11,748 nt of DNA. It comes from Planctomycetaceae bacterium. Its GTDB lineage: Bacteria; Planctomycetota; Planctomycetia; Pirellulales; Thermoguttaceae. Of this stretch, positions 6,009-11,748 are shown one piece after another. A model generated the notes under the pieces. The model ran no database searches and was not told the DNA's origin. It worked only from the letters and a program-made list of their open reading frames with translations. How positions within the stretch are numbered: the first letter of the stretch is position 1; each line of letters begins with the position of its first letter. The DNA is taken from positions 1 to 11,748 of the forward strand of contig JAIRPZ010000135.1 in assembly GCA_031256755.1 (NCBI GenBank), in the 5' to 3' direction. The translations under genes were made by a program, and so were the position numbers.

Positions 6009-6680
6009 ATGAGGGCTATCCTGTTTTTCGCCTTACTTATCGGAATGGTCGCCTTGTCCGGGTGTCAGTCGCTTTTGCTGACCGCCATGGTTATTTTCAA
6101 AGGAACCGATGTACCGCCGCAGTTCGATGTTTTGCTGAAAGGAGATAAACGCGTTGCGGTTGTTGCCCGGTCAATGGCAGCCAACGCTTACGAATTACAA
6201 AATGCTCCCCGCGAAATTGCACGGCACGTCAACAATTTGCTCGAAGAAAAAGTCCGAAACAAAAAATTGCGGGTCGTCGATCAAACCAAAGTCGAACAAT
6301 GGCTTGATAACTGCGACAACGATTTTGAGTCATTCACTGAAATCGGTAAAAGCCCTTCCATTAAAGCCGATATTGTCATCGGTATTGATGTCATCGGTTT
6401 CCAAATCCGCGACCCGCGAAACGCTTATTTGGTTCAGGGAAAATGTCATGTCGCCGTACAAGCCGTTGAATGTTCGACAGGCAAAATCGTGGCTTCGAAA
6501 AGTTTAACGATTGTTGATCCTCCCAGTACGCCGCTTCCCGGCGGGATCGGGTTGGAAGAGGCATTTCGCCCGAAATTTATACAAGTCGTTGCTCAACAGA
6601 TTGCGATGCTGTTTCATCATCATGATCCGCACAGCAAAAGAATTGATGCAGACAGTTTAGAAATGCACCGGATTGATTAA
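6009..6680 (+). CDS. Conserved planctomycete lipoprotein of unknown function
   Basis: The predicted product is 223 residues. From ATG 6009 the N-terminus is a textbook lipoprotein signal: M-R-A-I-L, a hydrophobic run, then A-L-S-G-C, with lipidation expected at Cys19. The mature part begins near V-P-P-Q-F-D and continues with R-V-A-V-V-A, a helix rich in E and K, D-Q-T-K-V-E-Q-W-L-D, then alternating strands (I-V-I-G-I-D-V-I-G-F, A-V-Q-A-V-E-C). This is an alpha/beta layout like periplasmic lipoproteins of the LpoB/TolB-N or GNA1162 type, a weak structural guess. The C-terminal H-H-H-D-P-H may bind metal. An alternative in-frame ATG at 5943 overlaps the previous stop codon (ATGACTAA) and would give 245 residues. 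Coupling to the upstream secreted protein suggests the two act together at the envelope. Confidence 0.8.
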   Translation: MRAILFFALLIGMVALSGCQSLLLTAMVIFKGTDVPPQFDVLLKGDKRVAVVARSMAANAYELQNAPREIARHVNNLLEEKVRNKKLRVVDQTKVEQWLDNCDNDFESFTEIGKSPSIKADIVIGIDVIGFQIRDPRNAYLVQGKCHVAVQAVECSTGKIVASKSLTIVDPPSTPLPGGIGLEEAFRPKFIQVVAQQIAMLFHHHDPHSKRIDADSLEMHRID

Positions 6681-6690
6681 CTTCCGGCAG

Positions 6691-6719
6691 CAAAAAACGG
6701 CGGAACTAACGCCCGCCGT
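6691..6719 (-). terminator. Rho-independent terminator of rpoD
   Basis: Read on the minus strand, the 7-bp stem ACGGCGG/CCGCCGT (6697-6703 with 6713-6719) is followed by six T (the A run at 6692-6697, overlapping the stem edge). It lies about 35 bases after the rpoD stop. There is no T run in the plus direction, so it is unlikely to terminate the convergent lipoprotein transcript. Confidence 0.8.
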
Positions 6720-6754
6720 CTGTGCATCATCATCGTTCCGTCTTCATCAACACC

Positions 6755-8323
6755 TTAATCAAGAAATCCGATCAAATCCTGACTGCGGAGAGGCTGCTGC
6801 AATTTCCGTACTGCCTTCGCCTCAATCTGCCGGATACGTTCCCGCGTTACCTTAAAAATTTGCCCGACCTCTTCCAGTGTATAACTGTATCCGTCGCCGA
6901 GACCGTACCGCAGTTTGATAATTTCCCGTTCCCGATAACTCAACGTTTTCAACACTTTTGCGATCCGCACCCGAAGCATTTCCTGTGTCGCACCGACCAC
7001 GGGATTTTCCGCACCGGCATCGGGAATCAAATCGCCGAAATGGGAGTCCTCGCTGTTGCCGACCGGACGATCCAAACTGACCGGAAAACGGTTCATTCCG
7101 AGAATTCGGCGGGTTTCGTCTATCGGACACTTTGCGGACGCCGCAACTTCTTCCACCGTCGGTTCACGACCGGTCTCCTGTGACAGTTTTCGGGAAACAT
7201 TCCGCATTTTGGACATTGTTTCGACCATATGCACCGGTATCCGAATCGTCCGGCTTTGATCAGCAACCGCCCGCGTAATCGCCTGACGAATCCACCATGT
7301 TGCGTAAGTACAAAACTTGAATCCGCGTTTGTACTCAAACTTATCGACCGCACGCATTAAACCGGCATTGCCTTCTTGGATCAGATCAAGGAACGTCAAC
7401 CCCCGATTCCGGTATTTTTTCGCAATCGATACCACAAGGCGGAGATTGCCTTCGGAAAGCCCTTTCTTGGCCTCCTGATATTTGACAAAAATGCCCTTCA
7501 CGTATTTAATGCGGTTCCGCAAACTTGTCGGCGTTTCCTGCGTGAGTTGCAGAATATTTCGGAATTCGTCAACGAGCGGTTTCCGTTCATGTTCGGGTCT
7601 TCCGCTTGCCTTGTGGTTCATAATCTGCTGCCGGAGAACGTCAACCCGACGGCTGAATTCTTCGAGTGTAGGGATCATGGCTTCGATCCGCTGAGTCCGC
7701 AATCCGAGTTCTTCGATGAGCCGGACAGCCCGTTTGCGGGAATATCCCAGCCGCCGCCATGCCGCACGGCGTTCTTCCATCGGTTTCGAGCCGCGGGTTG
7801 CCGTGTGATAATCTTTGCGGTTACGCCGGACAAGCATTTCCAATGTCCGCAAATTCTGCGGAAAACGCCCCATAATCTGCTGTTTTTCCAGCGAATCGGA
7901 AACGGAAACCTGCACCGTCCGGTCAAATGGCAAATCATTACGCTGCACACGGCGCAGAGTACGGGCGGCGTGCTGCAAAACATAATCACATTCCAAAAGT
8001 TTCGCACGGAATTTCCGCCGGGTTCCCTCAATCTGCCGTGCCAGTTGAACCTCGTGCGGACGCGAAAGCAGCGGTATTTCGCCCATTTGAGTCAAATACA
8101 TCCGAACCGGATCGTCCGACCAACTGTCAGACGGATCAAATTCGAGGAGTTTCTCATCGAAAACCTCGGCAGAGTCCCCCGCCCCGTCTTCTATTTCATC
8201 TTCAAGCAGGGAGTCAACGATTTCCTCCTCACTGAATTCCACATCCTCAATGCGGAGGAGATCGTCGCCGTTTTCAAGGGGGTCATTAAAATCGTCCAAT
8301 ATAGATTCAGTATCGTCGTACAT
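6755..8323 (-). CDS. rpoD: Primary RNA polymerase sigma factor (RpoD/SigA type)
   Basis: The predicted product is 522 residues. It directs RNA polymerase to promoters of the TTGACA/TATAAT kind, which are seen repeatedly in this window. An acidic N-terminus (1-65) replaces a canonical region 1.1. Region 1.2 starts with D-D-P-V-R-M-Y-L at 71. A charged, largely helical non-conserved region spans about 100-285. Region 2 (288-363) contains N-L-R-L-V-V-S-I-A-K-K-Y, D-L-I-Q-E-G-N and the -10-reading segment T-Y-A-T-W-W-I-R-Q-A-I. Region 3 is at about 383-430. Region 4 (456-522) has the helix-turn-helix T-L-E-E-V-G-Q-I-F-K-V-T-R-E-R-I-R-Q-I-E. Having regions 1.2 through 4 with a large insert marks it as a group 1 factor. 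ATG 8323 is preferred; an in-frame GTG at 8344 would add seven residues. No clear Shine-Dalgarno is seen. It is a single-gene transcript with its own terminator. Confidence 0.93.
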   Translation of the reverse strand: MYDDTESILDDFNDPLENGDDLLRIEDVEFSEEEIVDSLLEDEIEDGAGDSAEVFDEKLLEFDPSDSWSDDPVRMYLTQMGEIPLLSRPHEVQLARQIEGTRRKFRAKLLECDYVLQHAARTLRRVQRNDLPFDRTVQVSVSDSLEKQQIMGRFPQNLRTLEMLVRRNRKDYHTATRGSKPMEERRAAWRRLGYSRKRAVRLIEELGLRTQRIEAMIPTLEEFSRRVDVLRQQIMNHKASGRPEHERKPLVDEFRNILQLTQETPTSLRNRIKYVKGIFVKYQEAKKGLSEGNLRLVVSIAKKYRNRGLTFLDLIQEGNAGLMRAVDKFEYKRGFKFCTYATWWIRQAITRAVADQSRTIRIPVHMVETMSKMRNVSRKLSQETGREPTVEEVAASAKCPIDETRRILGMNRFPVSLDRPVGNSEDSHFGDLIPDAGAENPVVGATQEMLRVRIAKVLKTLSYREREIIKLRYGLGDGYSYTLEEVGQIFKVTRERIRQIEAKAVRKLQQPLRSQDLIGFLD

Positions 8324-8444
8324 ATCTTTAACAGGGGGGAACACGGATTAACAACAGACCATTCACCGTATTATTCTACGCAAAACAACATCTTTTGTAT
8401 TAAACAAAATCCGTTTTTCTGCGGCGGCAACCGGCAGCAAACTC

Positions 8445-8494
8445 ACGTTTCGATTTTACGGGAGACCGGATGATCGAAACGTTGGGGTATTATA
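8445..8494 (-). promoter_or_regulatory. rpoD -10 box with a 10-bp inverted repeat at the 5' end of its leader
   Basis: On the minus strand TATAAT lies at 8489-8494, with only a weak -35 match. The start point would be near 8482. From exactly there, ATCGAAACGT (plus-strand 8473-8482) pairs perfectly with ACGTTTCGAT (8445-8454) across an 18-base loop. The transcript would therefore begin with a 10-bp stem and have a 5' leader of about 160 bases. It could stabilise the mRNA or be an operator for rpoD control. Confidence 0.5.
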
Positions 8495-8801
8495 CAACAC
8501 AAATCAGCATCAGGAATTAAATGCCGGCAATTTGGTAAAAAACAACAGCAGGAGAAAATAGGCAAAATACGCAACATAAAATACTATTTGTAAAATGCGG
8601 GGCAAACATCCGCTGCCAGCACAGGCGAAGCCCCTTATATCGTCTATTATAGATTGAAATCCGGCAAAAGTCAAGTACCGGTCAATGTCTTCGCCGTGTC
8701 TCCGGTTCGGGATCCGCCGAATTGTCCGTACCGGAACTATGCCGAAATGTCCGGTGAAAATAAAGAATTTGTGAAAACTTTTTCATTTTTGTCCCCCTTT
8801 C
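8495..8801. other. Intergenic region between rpoD and the vWA gene, no gene recognised
   Basis: About 300 bases with A/T-rich stretches and no convincing coding sequence on either strand. A GGGGC/GCCCC pair (8599-8603 with 8630-8634) encloses a possible smaller hairpin, but it has no T run in the plus direction and no neighbour that would need it. The plus frame is open from 8654 into the vWA gene. I regard that as chance, because a good promoter lies inside it at 8802-8829 and the protein family begins at 8894. Confidence 0.5.
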
Positions 8802-8829
8802 TTGAAAGAGGGATTCCGTTTGGTATAAT
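8802..8829 (+). promoter_or_regulatory. Extended -10 promoter of the vWA gene
   Basis: TTGAAA at 8802-8807 and a perfect TATAAT at 8824-8829 are separated by 16 bases, with TGG directly before the -10 box (extended -10). Transcription would start near 8836, giving a leader of about 58 bases to ATG 8894. It supports the shorter start of the gene. Confidence 0.75.
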
Positions 8830-8893
8830 CGTATTCGTTTTGCTTGCACGTATCCCGTTATCGGCGTTTTGCCCGGGTTTCATCAGAGTTTTC

Positions 8894-11074
8894 ATGTTTA
8901 CATTCCCCGCTTTGTTGTGGTTTCTGCCGCTTGTCGGTGTTGTGGTATTGATTCACCTTATCAATATGTTCCGCCATCGCCGTGTGGAATGGGCGGCAAT
9001 GGAATTTCTTCTTGCCAGTTACCGGAAAAGCCGGACCCGTCTTCTGTTCCAGCAACTTTTGCTGATGCTGCTCCGTGCCGCTGCCATTGCCGTTGCCGTC
9101 CTGATGTTTGCCGGTCCGAAACTCGACGGGCAACTCGCCCAATGGTTCGGCGGAAACCGGACGCATCACATCGTTTGCCTCGATGACTCTTACTCTATGA
9201 ACGACCGGAATGCCGCACAGGGCGGAGTTCCTCTTTTTGACGATGCCCTCGCTGCCGTTCAAAAAATTGCCGCAGGCAGTGCCGGAACAGGCGGCGACCG
9301 TTTCACACTTCTCAAATTTTCTTCGGCAGAACCGGTTCTTGCGGAATTGTCGCTCGATACAGACGGACGGCAAACCGTGCAAAACACGCTCAAAACGCTG
9401 CAAGCGTCTGCATTTGCCGGCGAACCGGAGCGAATGCTGGCAGCCGCAGACGATTACGTGCAATTAACAACCGGTACCAAGCCGGTCGTCTATTTTATTT
9501 CCGATTTCCGCCGCTGGAACTGGGAAAACCCTGACAATGCGCTGAAACAAATTGAGAATATCCGGCAGCACGGCGGTTCCGTCCGAATGATACGGACAGC
9601 CCCTTCGGAACATCCGAATCTAACGCTGGAACAACTGAATCTTGTTGACGGAATTCACGCTGCCGACATTGATATTTTGCTGGACGCAACCGTTGCCAAT
9701 TACAGTCAGGAAAATGCTGACAACGTGCTGATGTCTCTTTTTGTGGACGATAAAATGCAGTTGCAGCAGACGGTGCCGCGGATTGCTGCCGGAACAAAAA
9801 CGGTGCCGCCGATCCGTTTTCCGGTACGTATCAGCAGCGGTTCTGAACCGCACCGGATTGAAGTCCGCTTGCAGCCGGACGCTCTTTCGGACGATAACCG
9901 CCGTTTTATGGTTTTGTCCGTTCCAGACGCACTGGAAGTCCTTTTGATTGCGCCTTCTCTCTCCGTCTCTGCGGAAACTGCTGCCCAGTATGTCCGTGTG
10001 GCATTGGCACCGGGCGGAACAAAGTCGGGCATACGCACGCGGCTGGAAACCCCGTCATTTCTTGCGGAAAAACCGCTGGAACAGTTCAGTGCGATCTTTC
10101 TGCTGGATTTACCGAAATTGGAACCGTCGGCGGTTGCCGCTCTGGAAAAGTATGCCGCTGCCGGCGGCGGCGTTGCCTTCTTTGCCGGTGAACAAACCGA
10201 CATTGATTTTGTCCGGGAATCGCTGTACAAAAAAGGCACCGGTTTGTTTCCGGCAAGTCCTCTTTCGGTGCAGACGCTTGATCCTGATTTTTTAACGAAA
10301 TCGCCGGATGTCCGTACGGCCGTTCATCCGATTTTCCGGCTTTTCGGTGAAGGGGAAAGTCCGCTGATCAGCAATGTCAATGTGGAACAGTACCTCGGAG
10401 TCGAAAAAACCGGCGACACCGTCAGAATTTTGGCAACCCTTCGGAATCAGGCACCGCTGGTTTTGGAAAAGCCCTTTGGTGCCGGAAAAACGATGACGTT
10501 TTTGACGACGGCATCTCCTGTTTGGAACAACTGGGGACGCGGCAATCCGAGTTATGTGGTGGTGATGCTGGAACTGACGGCTTGGCTGTCGAAACGGACG
10601 GACGAAGTGCGGACATTTCACGTCGGCGATCCGATAGAAGTGAAAATCGATCCGGCGGAATTTGAAGAAAAAATTCGGATCACAAGTCCGCCGCGTGAAG
10701 GGGAATCGGCAGGAGCCAATACAACCATTGAGGCGGCAGCGGCGGCGGAGGGAAAGCCGGCGGTGTTTACTCAAACGGTGCTGCCGGGTTTTTATGAACT
10801 CCGGCAGAAAAGCCGGACCGGAACGGAGAAGACGGATTTTGAGGCGGTCAATGTGAATCCGCAGGACGGCGATCTCCGCATCATGGATTCAACGGAAGTT
10901 GCCGACCTATTGAAGCCGATTCGTCAATCATTGGAAAGTGCTGCCGGTTTCAACACTTATGACAATTTCGGGGGTGACCGTCCGATCAGCGATTGGCTGC
11001 TTTATGCGGTGATTTTGTTTTTAATTGGCGAAACGTTTTTGGCGGGACGTATTCTGCCGCCGAACCGAGGGTAG
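8894..11074 (+). CDS. BatA-like membrane protein with von Willebrand factor A domain
   Basis: The predicted product is 726 residues. The N-terminus is a BatA / aerotolerance-regulator type: a membrane helix at about 4-24 (F-P-A-L-L-W-F-L-P-L-V-G), then H-L-I-N-M-F-R-H-R-R-V-E-W-A-A-M-E-F-L-L at 21-40, and a second helix at about 51-74. A vWA domain follows, with a metal-site motif D97-x-S99-x-S101 in L-D-D-S-Y-S-M and I-S-D-F later. The large C-terminal half has an A-A-A-G-G-G-V-A-F-F-A-G segment near 420-430, like the glutamine-amidotransferase-like domain in planctomycete members, and a last membrane helix at about 700-718. The soluble part is probably periplasmic. Such proteins usually neighbour a MoxR ATPase and a DUF58 protein; neither is upstream here, and the gene has its own promoter. 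The role is not established; envelope protein assembly or stress tolerance is inferred from the family. Confidence 0.88.
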   Translation: MFTFPALLWFLPLVGVVVLIHLINMFRHRRVEWAAMEFLLASYRKSRTRLLFQQLLLMLLRAAAIAVAVLMFAGPKLDGQLAQWFGGNRTHHIVCLDDSYSMNDRNAAQGGVPLFDDALAAVQKIAAGSAGTGGDRFTLLKFSSAEPVLAELSLDTDGRQTVQNTLKTLQASAFAGEPERMLAAADDYVQLTTGTKPVVYFISDFRRWNWENPDNALKQIENIRQHGGSVRMIRTAPSEHPNLTLEQLNLVDGIHAADIDILLDATVANYSQENADNVLMSLFVDDKMQLQQTVPRIAAGTKTVPPIRFPVRISSGSEPHRIEVRLQPDALSDDNRRFMVLSVPDALEVLLIAPSLSVSAETAAQYVRVALAPGGTKSGIRTRLETPSFLAEKPLEQFSAIFLLDLPKLEPSAVAALEKYAAAGGGVAFFAGEQTDIDFVRESLYKKGTGLFPASPLSVQTLDPDFLTKSPDVRTAVHPIFRLFGEGESPLISNVNVEQYLGVEKTGDTVRILATLRNQAPLVLEKPFGAGKTMTFLTTASPVWNNWGRGNPSYVVVMLELTAWLSKRTDEVRTFHVGDPIEVKIDPAEFEEKIRITSPPREGESAGANTTIEAAAAAEGKPAVFTQTVLPGFYELRQKSRTGTEKTDFEAVNVNPQDGDLRIMDSTEVADLLKPIRQSLESAAGFNTYDNFGGDRPISDWLLYAVILFLIGETFLAGRILPPNRG

Positions 11075-11108
11075 AGAGAGGGAATGATTGAACCTTGTGA
11101 AACGCTGT

Positions 11109-11132
11109 CTGCGAGTCCCCCTTGCGGGTTTT
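11109..11132 (+). terminator. Possible rho-independent terminator after the vWA gene
   Basis: CTGCGAG at 11109-11115 can pair with CTTGCGG at 11121-11127 (seven pairs, two of them G-T) around a five-base loop, followed by G and four T. The stem is weaker than the others in the window. A 16-codon reading frame, ATG 11084 to TAG 11134, runs through it. Confidence 0.4.
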
Positions 11133-11194
11133 AGCGGTCATGCTAAAATTAGGACTAAACCTTTTCGGTACTCCCCCTCAACCCTGCAATTCTG

Positions 11195-11748
11195 GTGTTC
11201 TGTTTTCTCTTTGCCGTTATTGTTTTCGGTTTTGGTTTCCTTCTGTATTCGTATTACCGCGATCAAAAACAAGAGAAAAATTCGTACCGCACGAATACGT
11301 TTCACATCTGCCGGATCGAAGTCCTCGAAGAACGGGATTTTCTTTCCGCCTCGCCGCTCGGCGATTTTTATAACGATGACAACGATGATTACGAACCGCC
11401 ATGCAATCCTTGTGACACGTACATTGAATATAACGCTTACAGTAATGCCGCTGCGCAGCAAGCCGCGCCGGTGCCGAGCATTATTGCCTACGAAAATGTT
11501 ACCGGAATAACAAACAGCGGCTTTATGATCACGGACGCTGCGTCCTTGTCGAACTTAAACACTTTACCGAATTCGTTCACTTTTGATGTAACATTCAAGG
11601 CGGATACGGTCAGCGGCTGGAATTACTTGATCTGCCATGACAGCGAAAACAACACCGGAGCAGAAATTTTTCTGCGGATACGGGACGGCAAACTGCAATT
11701 CGGTTATTGGGACACCTATCAAAATCATTTAACGGAAACGGCGGTCTC
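11195..11748 (+). CDS. Membrane-anchored or secreted planctomycete protein with LEER-x-x-LSA motif and LamG-like domain (partial, 3' end outside)
   Basis: The frame is open from 11159 to the window edge. It has no ATG near its start; GTG 11195 is the best candidate and leads directly into a hydrophobic helix (about residues 2-20), then a charged stretch. At about 44-52 comes L-E-E-R-D-F-L-S-A, matching the planctomycete extracellular-protein signature (Planc_extracel type, usually L-E-x-R-x-L-L-S). An acidic stretch (N-D-D-N-D-D) and a C-N-P-C pair follow. From about residue 126 it resembles a concanavalin/LamG-like beta-sandwich: S-F-T-F-D-V-T-F-K-A, then G-W-N-Y-L-I-C-H-D and G-K-L-Q-F-G-Y-W-D. 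The usual members are large surface or adhesion proteins. Start position is uncertain: no Shine-Dalgarno is visible, and a +1 frameshift from ATG 11140 is another possibility. Function is inferred from the motifs only. Confidence 0.6.
   Translation, partial: MFCFLFAVIVFGFGFLLYSYYRDQKQEKNSYRTNTFHICRIEVLEERDFLSASPLGDFYNDDNDDYEPPCNPCDTYIEYNAYSNAAAQQAAPVPSIIAYENVTGITNSGFMITDAASLSNLNTLPNSFTFDVTFKADTVSGWNYLICHDSENNTGAEIFLRIRDGKLQFGYWDTYQNHLTETAV

Noticed and set aside
7376..8473. Long open frame on the plus strand opposite rpoD (365 codons)
   Set aside because: It is antisense to a clear sigma factor gene with family-wide motifs; its translation is low-complexity and matches no recognisable family.
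8599..8634. GGGGC/GCCCC structure as a small RNA or terminator
   Set aside because: Only five outer pairs, with no matching promoter or neighbour and no similarity to a known RNA family that I can recognise.
8654..8893. Longer N-terminus for the vWA protein
   Set aside because: An extended -10 promoter at 8802-8829 lies within it, and the BatA-type N-terminus starts at ATG 8894; ATG 8747 remains a minor alternative.
11088..11510. 140-codon plus-strand frame over the start of the last gene
   Set aside because: It overlaps in another frame the sequence carrying the LEER-x-x-LSA motif and LamG-like strands, and its own translation is basic and featureless.

Overview
The window looks like chromosomal DNA of a planctomycete (Planctomycetota, Pirellulales-like) with a moderate GC content. 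The evidence is a DUF1559 pseudopilin-like protein, a Ser/Thr kinase with the N-terminal region typical of planctomycete kinases, a planctomycete-type primary sigma factor, a BatA/vWA membrane protein, and a secreted protein carrying the phylum's L-E-E-R-x-x-L-S-A motif. Most genes lack a good Shine-Dalgarno sequence. No tRNA, rRNA, CRISPR array, transposase or phage gene was seen.

Layout. 1-156 holds a near-consensus promoter followed by a perfect palindrome. 157-1451 is a DUF1559 pseudopilin-like gene whose ATG and prepilin motif lie in different frames, separated by a run of 11 G. A heptad-repeat hairpin region (1454-1570) leads into a small lipoprotein gene (1609-2103). Convergent to it is a Ser/Thr kinase with a degenerate receiver domain (2165-3652, minus). 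A compact divergent promoter region (3653-3833) separates the kinase from a COG0720 pterin synthase-like gene (3834-4325), which ends in a clear terminator. A secreted, probably alpha-toroid protein (4511-5950) and a lipoprotein (6009-6680) form a likely two-gene unit. The primary sigma factor rpoD runs on the minus strand (6755-8323) with its own terminator (6691-6719) and a 5' leader with an inverted repeat. A long intergenic region (8324-8893) carries divergent promoters. A BatA-type vWA membrane protein follows (8894-11074). The window ends inside a membrane-anchored or secreted LamG-like protein (about 11195 to beyond 11748).

The genes do not form one pathway. The mix is cell-surface proteins (pseudopilin, two lipoproteins, an exported protein, a vWA protein, a LamG-like protein) with core regulation (kinase, RpoD) and one pterin enzyme. 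The strongest unexplained signals are the G11 tract that separates a strong start site from the pseudopilin frame, heptad repeats shared by the pseudopilin leader and the downstream hairpin, repeated operator-like elements in the kinase/pterin-synthase promoter region, a pterin synthase homologue without the usual catalytic cysteine, and a kinase-fused pseudo-receiver. I see no clear evidence of a new defence or mobile system.
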